A DNA stretch of 64,000 bases from an uncultured Rhodospirillales bacterium. GTDB lineage: Bacteria; Pseudomonadota; Alphaproteobacteria; Acetobacterales; Acetobacteraceae. The notes under the pieces were generated by a model. The model did no database searches. It was not told where the DNA came from and worked only from the letters and a program-made list of their open reading frames with translations. The position numbers and the translations under genes were made by a program. The DNA lies in the NCBI GenBank assembly GCA_903835235.1, contig CAILMF010000044.1, positions 1 through 64,000 of the forward strand. The letters are read 5' to 3'. Of this stretch, positions 17,482 to 25,547 are shown piece after piece (position 1 is the stretch's first letter; every line of letters starts with the position of its first letter).

Positions 17482-18282
17482 ATGACCGACATCGTGAAGT
17501 ACGAGCAGGACGGCCACGTCGTCACGCTGACCCTGAACGACCCGGAGAACCGCAACCCGGTTTCCGACATGATCGACGAGCTCTGCGCCGCGATCGAGCG
17601 GATGGACAAGGACAACAACGTCCGCGTCGGCATCATCACCGGCGCCGGCCGCGCGTTCTCGTCCGGCGGCAACGTGAAGAAGATGGCGGACCGCAGCGGC
17701 GGCGGCCTGGCCGCGCACAGCCCGGCGATGACGCGCGCCTATTACCGCCACGGCATCCAGCGCATTCCGCTGACCATCGAGAAGGCGGAAGTGCCGCTGA
17801 TCGCCGCGGTGAACGGCGCGGCGGTCGGCGCCGGCTGCGACCTGACCTGCATGTGCGACGTGCGCATCGCCGGCGAGAGCGCCAAGTTCGCCGAGAGCTT
17901 CGTCAAGGTTGGCATCGTGCCGGGCGATGGCGGCGCCTTTCTGTTGCCGCGCGTGGTCGGCTTTGCCAAGGCGGCCGAGATGAGCCTGACCGGCGACATG
18001 CTGAGCGCGCAGGAAGCGCTGGCCTGCGGCCTGGTTTCCAAGGTGGTGCCGGACGACCAGCTGATGATCGAGGCGCGCAAGATTGCCGACAAGATCGCCG
18101 CGAACTCGCCGCATGCGGTGCGGATGACGCGGCGCCTGCTGCGTGAATCCCAGGGGCTGGGGCTGGCGGCGATCCTGGATCTTTCCGCCGCCTACCAGGC
18201 GCTGGCGCACAGCACGGACGACCACAAGGAAGCCCTGCTGGCGCAGCGCGAAAAGCGCCCCGGCGTGTTCAAGGGCCACTGA
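17482..18282 (+). CDS. Enoyl-CoA hydratase/isomerase (crotonase) family protein
   Basis: 266 aa. AAGGAAACCAC precedes the ATG. Crotonase landmarks are NDPENRNPVSDMIDEL, the oxyanion-hole strand GRAFSSGGNVKKM (about 60-72) and NGAAVGAGCDLTCMCDVRIA, then ESFVKVGIVPGDGG. It hydrates or isomerises an enoyl-CoA. Lying between two Bug receptors (gap of 16 nt before, 1 nt after) and opposite a CoA-transferase, it likely acts on the CoA ester of the imported acid. Exact chemistry (hydratase, isomerase, decarboxylase) is not decided by the visible residues. Confidence 0.88.
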   Translation: MTDIVKYEQDGHVVTLTLNDPENRNPVSDMIDELCAAIERMDKDNNVRVGIITGAGRAFSSGGNVKKMADRSGGGLAAHSPAMTRAYYRHGIQRIPLTIEKAEVPLIAAVNGAAVGAGCDLTCMCDVRIAGESAKFAESFVKVGIVPGDGGAFLLPRVVGFAKAAEMSLTGDMLSAQEALACGLVSKVVPDDQLMIEARKIADKIAANSPHAVRMTRRLLRESQGLGLAAILDLSAAYQALAHSTDDHKEALLAQREKRPGVFKGH

Positions 18283-18283
18283 G

Positions 18284-19243
18284 ATGACCCGCGCCACCAC
18301 GCGGCGTGCCCTGCTTGCCGCCGCGCTGGCGGCGCCACTGGTGGCGCGGGCGCAAGGCCGCAGCGTGCGTGTTGTCGTCGCCTATGGCGCCGGCGGCACC
18401 GCGGATGCGACCGCGCGCATCCTGTTCGCCCGGCTGAACGAGGTGCTGGGGCAGAACTTCATCATCGAGAACCGGCCCGGCGCGGCCGGCACGCTGGCCG
18501 CCGGCGCGGTGGCGCGGGCCACGCCGGATGGCTCCACGCTGCTGCACGACGCGACCGCGCATTCGGTCAACCCGTCGCTGTTCGCGCGGCTGCCGTACGA
18601 CACGCGGCGCGACTTCATGCCGGTGTTCCACGCCATGGTCACGCCCAGCACGCTGCTGGTGAACAACGCCTTTGCGCCGAAGACCATCCCGGAACTCGTG
18701 GCGCTGGCCAAGGCACAGCCGGGCGGGATCGATTGCGGCTCGCCGGGCATCGGCAGCCTGCAGCACATGTCGCTGGAGCTGTTCAATCGGCTGGCGGGCA
18801 CGCGCATCACCCACGTGCCGTACCGCGAAGTGGCGGCCGGCCGCACCGACCTGGTGGCGGGGCGCATCCCCATCATGTTCAGCAACGTGCCGGGTTCCAT
18901 GCTGTTCCTCGGCAATGGCCAGGCGCGCACCCTGGCGCATGGCGGCGCCGAGGCGGTGGTTGACGTGCTGCCGGGCGTGCCCGCCATCAAGGCCAGCGTG
19001 CCGGGCTTCGAGAGCTATGAGTGGAACGGCGTGTTCGCCCCGGCCGGCACGCCGGCGGCCGAGGTGATGCGGCTGAACGAAGGGCTGAACCGGGTGATCG
19101 CGGAGCCGGAGACCCGCGCGAAGATGTCCGCCATCGGCTGCCTGGTGCGGCCGAACACGCCGGAGCAATTCGCCGCCAGCCTGGATGCCGAGATCGAGAA
19201 ATGGGGCCGGATCGTGCGCGACGGCAATATCAGGGTGGAATAG
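18284..19243 (+). CDS. Bug-family tripartite tricarboxylate receptor (periplasmic)
   Basis: 319 aa; ATG one base after the crotonase stop, so very likely co-translated. Tat-like signal MTRATTRRALLAAALAAP ending ARAQ, then VRVVVAYGAGGTADATAR (Bug motif, with A-Y-G replacing the usual P-F/Y-x) and ENRPGAAG. The first lobe has TPDGSTLLH and the second HVPYREVAAGRTDLVAGR. A solute-binding protein for a carboxylate; together with the Bug at 16488 it makes two receptors flanking one crotonase, perhaps for different substrates of one pathway. Confidence 0.88.
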   Translation: MTRATTRRALLAAALAAPLVARAQGRSVRVVVAYGAGGTADATARILFARLNEVLGQNFIIENRPGAAGTLAAGAVARATPDGSTLLHDATAHSVNPSLFARLPYDTRRDFMPVFHAMVTPSTLLVNNAFAPKTIPELVALAKAQPGGIDCGSPGIGSLQHMSLELFNRLAGTRITHVPYREVAAGRTDLVAGRIPIMFSNVPGSMLFLGNGQARTLAHGGAEAVVDVLPGVPAIKASVPGFESYEWNGVFAPAGTPAAEVMRLNEGLNRVIAEPETRAKMSAIGCLVRPNTPEQFAASLDAEIEKWGRIVRDGNIRVE

Positions 19244-19244
19244 C

Positions 19245-19290
19245 GTCCGATGGCTGGAGCGCCGCATGGCGCGGAAGGCTGAATCGGCCG
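19245..19290. repeat. REP-like element directly after a stop codon
   Basis: CGTCCGATGGCTGG...AAGGCTGAATCGGCCGC starts right after TAG of the Bug gene. It is a diverged relative of the 7766/12670/19904 family and of 20915-20960 (CGTCCGACC ... GCGTGAATCGGTC). Confidence 0.5.
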
Positions 19291-19303
19291 CTTTTTTTGG
19301 GAA

Positions 19304-19900
19304 ATGAACATGTCGGATCAGCCGTACCAGATCGACCGCAGCAGCAACTCCCGCCGCCAGGTGGTGGAGGATTGGCTGTTCGGCCTCGACCTCGTCAGCC
19401 CGGAGGTGCGCGACCTCATCGTCACCGCCTGGGTTTCCAGCTGGGCGTCCAGCCAGCATGAGCGGCTGGAGGACATGCCCTTCACCCACTCCGGCGCCTT
19501 CTATCCCCTCATGCAGCACGTCAACGAGGTGACGCGCGCCGGCGTGGACCTGGCCAGGCGCGCGGCGGCGGATTGGGGCAAGCCGCTGGACATGGACAAG
19601 CTGGTCTCCATCCTCATCCTGCACGACGTCGACAAGCCGCTGCTGTACCTGCGCGATGGCGATGCGCTGGTGACCAGCCAGCTCTACAAGGAACTGCCGC
19701 ATGGCGTGGTCGGCGCCATGCTGCTGAAGGAGCTGGGCTTCCCGCATGAGGTGGTCAGCGTGGTCGCCACCCACGCCACCAACGCGCCCTTCCATGCCAG
19801 CACGCATGAGGCCTATGTGCTGCACTACGCGGACATGTTCGCCGCAGACCACGCCATGCTGCAGATGGGGCGGCAGCCCTTCTACCAGCGCAAGCATTAG
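19304..19900 (+). CDS. HD-domain phosphohydrolase-like protein
   Basis: 198 aa. An HD domain is visible from about residue 60: first His in LMQHVNEVTRAG, the metal-binding pair in SILILHDVDKP (about 105-115), HGVVGAMLLKELG and VVATHATNAPF. HD proteins hydrolyse phosphate esters or cyclic nucleotides; no partner domain is present, so the substrate is open. It follows the Bug gene by 60 bp containing a REP-like element and is followed by another, so it is probably its own unit. Confidence 0.72.
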   Translation: MNMSDQPYQIDRSSNSRRQVVEDWLFGLDLVSPEVRDLIVTAWVSSWASSQHERLEDMPFTHSGAFYPLMQHVNEVTRAGVDLARRAAADWGKPLDMDKLVSILILHDVDKPLLYLRDGDALVTSQLYKELPHGVVGAMLLKELGFPHEVVSVVATHATNAPFHASTHEAYVLHYADMFAADHAMLQMGRQPFYQRKH

Positions 19901-19903
19901 GGC

Positions 19904-19990
19904 CTGATCCGCGAAGGCGGAATCGCCGGAGCGGTGAATCAGCCTCTCAAACAAAGCCTGCAGCGTGATCAACCAAAGTGGATCACGCTG
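19904..19990. repeat. REP-like element plus a perfect 10-bp palindrome
   Basis: 19904-19942 is a CTGATCCGCG...GTGAATCAG element starting three bases after the HD-gene stop. 19961-19990 is CAGCGTGATC - 10 nt - GATCACGCTG, a perfect inverted repeat and possible terminator hairpin for the HD gene, but without a T-run. Confidence 0.65.
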
Positions 19991-20068
19991 TAGGCCCGCG
20001 CCGGGGCGGCTTCTTTCGCAGCCGATCATGGTTTAGCCTGGGCCCAAGCATTCCCAGGGAACCCGACC

Positions 20069-20914
20069 ATGCCTGACAACAACACGCCTTCCGTCGCCGA
20101 CCGCGTCGCCGCCGGCTTCCAGGCCCGCTACGCCGGCGCCACGCCCACGCCGGCCGGCATCGCCAATGAAGTGCTGGCGACCATGCTGAACCATAAGACG
20201 GTGCGCCGCTACCTGCCGACCGCGCTGCCCGCCGGCACGCTGGAGATGCTGGTGGGCGCGGCCGCCTCGGCGCCCACCTCCTCCAACCTGCAGACCTGGT
20301 CGGTGCTGGCGGTGCAGGACAAGGCGCGCATCGCCAAGCTGGCGGAACTTTCCAACAACCAGAAGTTCATCAACACCGCGCCGCTGTTCCTGTGCTGGCT
20401 GGCGGATCTTTCCCGCCTGGGCCGCCTGGGCGAGACGCTGGGCACCGACATGGAAGCGCTGCCCTACCTGGAGATGTACCAGACCGCCGCGCTCGACACC
20501 GCCTTCGCCGCGCAGAACGTGCTGGTCGCGGCTGAGTCGCTCGGCCTCGGCACCTGCTACATCGGCGGCCTGCGCACCAGCCCGGTGGAAGTGGCCGCGG
20601 TGCTGGGCCTGCCGAAGAACGTGGTGGCGGTGTATGGCCTGTGCATCGGCTACCCCGACCCGGCGGCGGTGACGGAAGTGAAGCCCCGCCTGCCGCAGAG
20701 CGTGGTGCTGCACCACGAGACCTATGACGCCGCGCTGGAGACCAAGGCGGTGCCGGAATACGACCAGGCGATGGTCGATTTCAGCAAGCGCAACGGCATG
20801 GGCGATGTGGACTGGTCGCAGCGCGCGCTGTCCCGCGCCGGCAAGATCGGCGGCATGAGCGGCCGGCACCAGATGACCGAGTTCCTGAAGACGCTGGGCT
20901 TCGGGATCAAGTAG
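20069..20914 (+). CDS. Nitroreductase-family FMN oxidoreductase (NfsA/FRP-like)
   Basis: 281 aa. HKTVRRYLPTALPAGTLEMLVGAAASAPTSSNLQ contains the N-terminal FMN-phosphate Arg pair and the SAPTSSN loop of NfsA/Frp proteins. AAESLGLGTCYIGGLR (about 155-170) is the second flavin contact and YGLCIGYPD the third. These homodimers reduce nitro compounds, quinones or flavins with NADPH. The gene is monocistronic, flanked by REP-like repeats, with AGGGAACCCGACC upstream of the ATG. It might supply reduced flavin to the luciferase-like monooxygenase; that link is speculative. Confidence 0.87.
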   Translation: MPDNNTPSVADRVAAGFQARYAGATPTPAGIANEVLATMLNHKTVRRYLPTALPAGTLEMLVGAAASAPTSSNLQTWSVLAVQDKARIAKLAELSNNQKFINTAPLFLCWLADLSRLGRLGETLGTDMEALPYLEMYQTAALDTAFAAQNVLVAAESLGLGTCYIGGLRTSPVEVAAVLGLPKNVVAVYGLCIGYPDPAAVTEVKPRLPQSVVLHHETYDAALETKAVPEYDQAMVDFSKRNGMGDVDWSQRALSRAGKIGGMSGRHQMTEFLKTLGFGIK

Positions 20915-20960
20915 CGTCCGACCGCCGCAGGGGCGCAGGCCCCGGAGGCGTGAATCGGTC
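20915..20960. repeat. REP-like element following a stop codon
   Basis: CGTCCGACCGCCGCAGGG...GGAGGCGTGAATCGGTC begins directly after TAG of the nitroreductase, the same placement as the element at 19245. Confidence 0.55.
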
Positions 20961-20972
20961 GTTGGCGACAAC

Positions 20973-21002
20973 GCGGCGCCGGGCTGGAACGCCCGGCGCC
21001 GC
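20973..21002 (-). terminator. Strong hairpin after the KGG-repeat gene
   Basis: GCGGCGCCGGGC - 6 nt - GCCCGGCGCCGC, a perfect 12-bp stem beginning 7 bp past the stop of the leftward gene at 21009 and 59 bp after the convergent nitroreductase. Only a weak T-run (GTTGTC) follows on the minus strand. Confidence 0.65.
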
Positions 21003-21008
21003 GTGCGG

Positions 21009-21224
21009 CTACTTCTCGGGCGTGCGCCCGCCGTGGCTTTGCTGGCCGCCCTTGCGCCCGGCTTCGCTGGCCTTGTTGCGGTCATTGGCGAAGTTGCCGG
21101 GGTTGTTCTCCTTGCCCTGGTGCTGACCGCCGATATGGCCGGCCTCCTTGGCCTTCTCCCGGTCATTGGCGAAGTTGCCCGGGTTGCCCTTGCTGCCGCC
21201 GCCGCTGCCACCTGTATTGGCCAT
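21009..21224 (-). CDS. KGG-motif stress-induced small protein
   Basis: 71 aa, very hydrophilic. Two copies of the Con-10/KGG-type motif are visible: NPGNFANDREKAKEAGHIGG (about 14-33) and NPGNFANDRNKASEAGRKGG (about 41-60), joined by a Gln/Lys/Glu linker and preceded by a Gly/Ser-rich start. Such proteins (YciG-like) accumulate under starvation or desiccation stress; their biochemical role is unknown. A strong hairpin terminator follows at 20973-21002. It diverges from the CoA-transferase-like gene at 21356. Confidence 0.85.
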   Translation of the reverse strand: MANTGGSGGGSKGNPGNFANDREKAKEAGHIGGQHQGKENNPGNFANDRNKASEAGRKGGQQSHGGRTPEK

Positions 21225-21355
21225 TATCCATTCTCCCTGGCTGTTGTGCTGGCCCCCCGACCATCACCGTCCCGCCAGCAGGAACGCTCAGCGTGCCCGT
21301 GGTTTCCCAAGAACGTGCGGACGCGGTAGCGTTTTCCGCATTGACGGAGGCAACC

Positions 21356-22753
21356 ATGGCGCTTGCAACACCCACGGAAATCCTGGCGTCCCTGTGGCGC
21401 CAGACAGGGCTTTCGCCGGCCGCCATGCCGGCCGTGACGCTGACCGGCGCCGAGCCGGCGCTGCCCTCCTCCTTCCGCGTCGGCGCCGCGGCGCAGGCGA
21501 CCATCGCCGCTTCCGGCGCGGCGGCGGCGGCCATATGGCAGCGGCGCAGCGGCCGGGCGCAGCAGGTGAGCGTGGAGATGCGTCACGCCGCGGTGGAGTT
21601 CCACAGCGAGCATTACCTGAAGCTGACCGGGCAGCAGGCCGCCGACCCCTGGGACAGCATCGCCGGCACCTATGTGTGTGGCGATGGCCGTGTGGTCCGG
21701 CTGCACACCAACTTCCCGCATCATCGCGCCGGCATCCTGAAGCTGCTGGGCTGCGAGGGTACGCGCCCGGCCGTGGCCGCGGCGCTTGGGAAGTGGCAGG
21801 GCTTCGCCTTCGAGGACGCCGCCGCCGCGGCCGGCATGTGCGTCACGGCCATGCGCAGCTTTGCCGAGTGGGACGCGCATCCGCAGGGCCAGGCGGTGGC
21901 GCGACTGCCGGTGCTGGAACTGGTGCGGATCGGCGACGCCCCGCCCACGCCGCTGCCCGGGGCCGGCACCAGGCCGCTGGAGGGCCTGCGCGTGCTGGAG
22001 CTGACGCGCGTGATCGCCGGGCCGGTCTGTGGCCGTACGCTGGCGGCGCATGGCGCTGACGTGCTGCACATCAGCGCCGCGCATCTGCCGGCCTTCGACC
22101 ACCTGAACGTGGACGTGAATCGCGGCAAGCGCAGCGCCCAGCTGGACCTGCGCGATGTCGCCGGCCAGGCGCAACTGCGCGCGCTGGCGGGGCAGGCGGA
22201 TGTCTTCGTGCAGGGCTATCGACCCGGCGCGGTGGCCAGCCACGGCTTCACGCCGGAAGCGCTGGCGGCGCTGCGCCCGGGCATCATCTGCACCTCGCTG
22301 AGCGCCTATGGCGGCGTGGGCCCCTGGGGCGACCGGCGCGGCTTCGACAGCCTGGTGCAGACGGCCAGCGGCTTCAACCATGCGGAAGCGCTGGCCGCCG
22401 GCGTGGCGCCCCCAAAAGTGCTGCCCTGCCAGGCGCTGGACCATGCCAGCGGCTTCCTGCTGGCCTTCGGCACCATGGCGGCGCTGCTGCGGCGGGCAGA
22501 GGAGGGTGGCTCCTGGCTGGTCAAGGTCTCGCTGGCCGGCACCGGCTGGTGGCTGCGCAACCTCGGCCGGCTGGAGAACGGCTTCGCTGCCGATGTGCCG
22601 AGCTTCGAGGATGTCCAGCCGCTCACCGAGCGGACGCAGACCGGCTTCGGCGAGTTGACCGCGCTGCGTGACGCCGCGGTGCTGAGCGCCACGCCGAGCC
22701 ACTGGGCGTTGGGCAGCGTGCCGCTGGGCACTCATGCGGCGGCCTGGAGCTAG
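21356..22753 (+). CDS. CaiB/BaiF CoA-transferase-like protein with permuted halves
   Basis: 465 aa from ATG 21356 (GGAGG 6 nt upstream). Residues 1-215 resemble the second half of a family III CoA-transferase (GAAAQATIAASGAAAAAI, then GRAQQVSVEMRHAAV). About 216-465 resemble the first half (PLEGLRVLELTRVIAGPVC, YRPGAVASHGF, SAYGG) and end in VKVSLAGTGWWL. The usual order is therefore inverted. The catalytic-Asp position of the VDxSL motif is Ser72 in the first half and Lys in the second. It may be a non-transferase member or form its site from both halves. A neighbouring MaoC hydratase is convergent. Confidence 0.72.
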   Translation: MALATPTEILASLWRQTGLSPAAMPAVTLTGAEPALPSSFRVGAAAQATIAASGAAAAAIWQRRSGRAQQVSVEMRHAAVEFHSEHYLKLTGQQAADPWDSIAGTYVCGDGRVVRLHTNFPHHRAGILKLLGCEGTRPAVAAALGKWQGFAFEDAAAAAGMCVTAMRSFAEWDAHPQGQAVARLPVLELVRIGDAPPTPLPGAGTRPLEGLRVLELTRVIAGPVCGRTLAAHGADVLHISAAHLPAFDHLNVDVNRGKRSAQLDLRDVAGQAQLRALAGQADVFVQGYRPGAVASHGFTPEALAALRPGIICTSLSAYGGVGPWGDRRGFDSLVQTASGFNHAEALAAGVAPPKVLPCQALDHASGFLLAFGTMAALLRRAEEGGSWLVKVSLAGTGWWLRNLGRLENGFAADVPSFEDVQPLTERTQTGFGELTALRDAAVLSATPSHWALGSVPLGTHAAAWS

Positions 22754-22773
22754 CCCCAGGCCGCGTAGGGCTT

Positions 22774-22883
22774 TCGGCCGGCCGATTCAGACCTGCGCGC
22801 CATGCGGCGCTACGGTCATCGGGCGATGGTACGGCCGGCCGATTCAGACCTGCGCGCCATTCGGCGCTACGGTCATCGGGCGG
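22774..22883. repeat. Tandem pair of GATTCAGACC palindromic elements, period 57 bp
   Basis: Two copies of CGGCCGGCCGATTCAG + ACCTGCGCGCCAT..., each ending GGCGCTACGGTCATCGGGCG, with GATTCAG at 22784 and 22841, between convergent stops. A related pair lies at 40955-41047. Confidence 0.8.
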
Positions 22884-23339
22884 CTACTCGTAGACCATGC
22901 TCAGCGTCTCCGCGACCAGCGCGGGGCGCTCGCTGCCTTCCACTTCCACGCTGGCTTCCATGGTCAGCTGGGCGCCGCCCGGCTTCGGTTCCACGTGCTT
23001 CAGCGTCAGGTGGCCGCGCACCCGGCTGCCGGCCGGCACCGGCGCGGTGAAGCGCACCTTGTTGCTGCCGTAGTTCACGCCGCGGCTGCGCTTCTTCACC
23101 TTGAAGATGCTCTGGTTCAGCTTGGGCAGCAGGCTCAGCGTCAGGTAGCCATGGGCGATGGTCTTGCCGCCCGGCATCTCCTTCTTGGCCCGCTCGACAT
23201 CGATGTGGATCCACTGGTGGTCGCCGGTCGCCTCGGCGAATTGGTCGATCATCTTCTGGTCCACCAGCAGCCATTCGCCATGGCCCAGCTTCTTGCCGAC
23301 ATAGGCCTTCAGCGCCTCGATATCCTCGACTTCAAGCAT
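22884..23339 (-). CDS. MaoC-family enoyl-CoA hydratase
   Basis: 151 aa hot-dog-fold protein. GGAGGAAACGCG precedes the ATG. The hydratase signature is ATGDHQWIHIDVERAKKE (Asp and His dyad, about residues 36-53) followed by GGKTIAHGYLTLSLLP. VNYGSNKVRFTAPVPAGSRVRG is the second hot-dog strand set. It adds water to a trans-2-enoyl-CoA to give an (R)-3-hydroxyacyl-CoA. It diverges from a phosphatase gene and ends next to tandem REP-like elements. Full length for a single-domain MaoC. Confidence 0.9.
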   Translation of the reverse strand: MLEVEDIEALKAYVGKKLGHGEWLLVDQKMIDQFAEATGDHQWIHIDVERAKKEMPGGKTIAHGYLTLSLLPKLNQSIFKVKKRSRGVNYGSNKVRFTAPVPAGSRVRGHLTLKHVEPKPGGAQLTMEASVEVEGSERPALVAETLSMVYE

Positions 23340-23428
23340 CGCGTTTCCTCCTGAATTTCGCTGTCGAATTGCTCGCATATCGGCGCTGGCTTGGCCAGCG
23401 GGGCGGGCGGGTGTATCCGCGCTGCACC

Positions 23429-24145
23429 ATGCGCTTTCATCCCGCCCCTGGCCGGCTGCCCGCCGGCCGCCGTGTCTATGCCATCGGCGATGTGCATGGC
23501 TGCGACCGCCAGCTGGCCGAACTGCACGCCCTGGTCGCCGAGGACCTGAAGCGCCGCCCCTGCAAGCTGGCGACGCTGGTGCATATCGGCGACTACGTTG
23601 ACCGCGGGCCGGACAGCGCCGGCGTGGTCCGCCGCATCATGCAGGGCAGCCCGGCCAAGGGGCTCAACGTGGTCAACCTGATGGGCAACCACGAACGCAC
23701 CATGCTGGACGCGCTCTCTGGCCAGCGCGCGGCAGTGACGGACTGGCTCTATTCCGGCGGGCGCCCGGCGCTGGAAAGCTGGGGCATCGACGCCGATGCG
23801 GTGCCGGCCGCCGAATGGGCCGAGGCGATTCCCGCGGCCGAACAGTACTTCCTCCGCAAGCTGGCGCTCTGCCACGAGGAGGGCGACTATTTCTTCGCCC
23901 ATGCCGGCGTGCGCCCGGGCGTGGCCCTGCATGACCAGGCCGCGGAGGACCTGCTGCGCATCCGCCACGCCTTCCTGACTTCGGAGGCCGAGCACGGCGC
24001 GATCATCGTGCATGGCCATACGCCGGTGCGGCAGGGGCCGGAGGTCTATGCCAACCGCATCAACATCGACACCGGCGCGGTGTTCGGGCGGGAGTTGACC
24101 TGCCTGGTGCTGGAAGGCGAGCAACTGGCCTTCATGCAGGCCTGA
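23429..24145 (+). CDS. Metallophosphoesterase, serine/threonine protein phosphatase-like
   Basis: 238 aa. Motifs of the calcineurin/PP1-like family occur in order: GDVHGCDRQL (about 23-32), GDYVDRGPDSAGV (about 54-66), LMGNHERTML (about 88-97), FFAHAGVRPG and VHGHTPVRQGPEV. These supply the two-metal site. It resembles bacterial PrpA/PrpB and Ap4A-hydrolase-like enzymes. ATG 23429 is preferred over an earlier in-frame ATG because the fold starts at PAGRRVYAIGD. It is followed by a twin-hairpin element (24156-24247). Confidence 0.85.
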   Translation: MRFHPAPGRLPAGRRVYAIGDVHGCDRQLAELHALVAEDLKRRPCKLATLVHIGDYVDRGPDSAGVVRRIMQGSPAKGLNVVNLMGNHERTMLDALSGQRAAVTDWLYSGGRPALESWGIDADAVPAAEWAEAIPAAEQYFLRKLALCHEEGDYFFAHAGVRPGVALHDQAAEDLLRIRHAFLTSEAEHGAIIVHGHTPVRQGPEVYANRINIDTGAVFGRELTCLVLEGEQLAFMQA

Positions 24146-24155
24146 GCGCGCGGGT

Positions 24156-24247
24156 TACCGCACCATCAGCGGATGGTGCGGTAGATTCAATGAGTTGCAG
24201 CGCAAGAAATTCGTTCTGATGTATTCATCAGAGCGAATATTGCTCTA
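24156..24247 (+). repeat. Twin-hairpin element, copy D
   Basis: Hairpin 1 is TACCGCACCAT - CAGCGG - ATGGTGCGGTA (24156-24183). A spacer TTCAATGAGTTGCAG follows, then hairpin 2, CGCAAGAAATTCG...CGAATATTGCTC. In hairpin 2 the C-to-T change of one arm is matched in the other. The final CTA is the stop codon (TAG, minus strand) of the small membrane-protein gene. Other copies: 26995, 42474, 58709. Confidence 0.8.
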
Positions 24248-24442
24248 CCCCAGCCAACCATACAGCAGCCAGGCCAGCAGCGCGGTGCCGCCGATGACGA
24301 TGGCGCCGCTGCCGAGAAAGGTCATCACGTCGCTGGCGCGGCCGGTGCCTTCCTCGGGCCGGGCAACCGGGCGGTGCGCCCAGGGCGCGGGCATCTCGCC
24401 CAGATGCGATTCCGCGGCGGTGCGGCGAGGGGGTGATGCCAT
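24245..24442 (-). CDS. Small single-pass membrane protein, unknown
   Basis: 65 aa from ATG 24442, chosen because CCAGGAGGCACCCTGC gives a clear ribosome site; longer open frame upstream lacks one. Residues 1-40 are polar and Pro/Arg-rich, then one hydrophobic helix (VMTFLGSGAIVIGGTALLAW) and the end LLYGWLG. The stop codon TAG is supplied by twin-hairpin copy D. No family recognised. It lies between a phosphatase (convergent) and rpsU (same strand, separated by the rpsU terminator). Confidence 0.6.
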   Translation of the reverse strand: MASPPRRTAAESHLGEMPAPWAHRPVARPEEGTGRASDVMTFLGSGAIVIGGTALLAWLLYGWLG

Positions 24443-24557
24443 GCAGGGTGCCTCCTGGCGCTGGGCCATGCGCGCGCAGGGGCGCGGCGGCCTTGCCAGT
24501 TCGGCAACGCATCGGGGCCGCGTGGGACGCAGCGGCGGCGGCACACATCACCGTGGG

Positions 24558-24606
24558 CCAAAAACAGCAAAACCGCGGATCACGGGGATGGCCCCGTGCC
24601 GCGGTT
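24558..24606 (-). terminator. Rho-independent terminator of rpsU
   Basis: On the minus strand AACCGCGGCACGGGG - CCAT - CCCCGTGATCCGCGGTT, followed by TTGCTGTTTTTGG: a long GC stem with T-run, 44 bp past the rpsU stop. Confidence 0.85.
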
Positions 24607-24649
24607 GCTGGTCTGTCCGTAACTCCGTCGCCGTGGCGACGGCGCGGGC

Positions 24650-24853
24650 TCAGAAGCCTTCGCGCTCCAGGCGCTTGCGCTCCACCTTGCGGGCGCGACG
24701 CACGGCCTCGGCGGCCTCACGGGCGCGGCGCTCGGACGGCTTCTCGTAGTGCCGGCGGAGCTTCATCTCCCGGAACACGCCTTCGCGCTGCAGCTTCTTC
24801 TTGAGCGCCTTCAGCGCCTGGTCAATGTTGTTGTCACGGACGACGACTTGCAC
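24650..24853 (-). CDS. rpsU: 30S ribosomal protein S21
   Basis: 67 aa from a GTG start at 24853, fixed by AGGAGG nine bases upstream and by the family start ([20 protein letters not shown]). [21 protein letters not shown] and a basic C-terminal tail ([14 protein letters not shown]) complete the family. S21 binds the 30S platform near the anti-Shine-Dalgarno region. The gene stands alone with its own terminator, opposite in direction to def. Confidence 0.95.
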   Translation of the reverse strand: MQVVVRDNNIDQALKALKKKLQREGVFREMKLRRHYEKPSERRAREAAEAVRRARKVERKRLEREGF

Positions 24854-25046
24854 GCGGCACAACCTCCTGCGGCCCTTTGGCCATGGGTGGAATAAATAGG
24901 ATGACACGCCGGACAGGGGTCCCGCTCAGGGCCACCAGGCCCCTCGCCAAACCCCCGATCCAGCGCGAAGGCGTTGCCTATAGCATGAGTCGAAGCCGCG
25001 CCGGAAGCCCTCGCGCAAGGGGCCTTCCGTACTTACTTTGCATCCC

Positions 25047-25547
25047 ATGGCGATCCTGAAGATAGCCCGCATGGGCCACCCGGTGCTGCTGCAACAGGCC
25101 GAGCACATCCCCGACCCGACCCTGCCGGAGCTGCGCCGGCTGGTACGCGACATGGCCGAGACCATGCTGGATGCCGGCGGGATCGGCCTGGCCGCGCCGC
25201 AGGTGCACCTGCCGCTGCGCCTGTTCATCTGGCGCAACGGGGAGCAGGTGGCAGCGTTGTTCAACCCGGTGCTGACCCCGCTGGGGGAGGAGCTGGAGAC
25301 CGCCTGGGAAGGCTGCCTTTCCATCCCCGGCCTGCGCGGCGCCGTGACGCGGCCGAGGCGCATCACCTTCACCGGGCTGGACGCCGAGGGCGAGCCGGTG
25401 GAAGGCGAGGCCGAGGGCATCGCCGCCCGGGTGATGCAGCACGAGACCGACCATCTGAACGGCCTGCTCTACCCGATGCGGATGACCGACTTCACCCGCT
25501 TCGGCTTTGTCGAAGAACTGGCCCGTACCCAGGAGCAGAAGCGATGA
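25047..25547 (+). CDS. def: Peptide deformylase
   Basis: 166 aa. The three deformylase motifs are GGIGLAAPQV (about residues 45-54), EGCLSIP (about 88-94, metal Cys) and QHETDHLNGLL (about 130-140, metal His pair and catalytic Glu). It removes the N-formyl group from nascent proteins. ATG 25047 (MAILKIARMGHP) matches the family start; a TTG three codons upstream is possible. Its stop overlaps the COQ9 gene start as ATGA (25544-25547), so the two are co-translated. Confidence 0.94.
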   Translation: MAILKIARMGHPVLLQQAEHIPDPTLPELRRLVRDMAETMLDAGGIGLAAPQVHLPLRLFIWRNGEQVAALFNPVLTPLGEELETAWEGCLSIPGLRGAVTRPRRITFTGLDAEGEPVEGEAEGIAARVMQHETDHLNGLLYPMRMTDFTRFGFVEELARTQEQKR

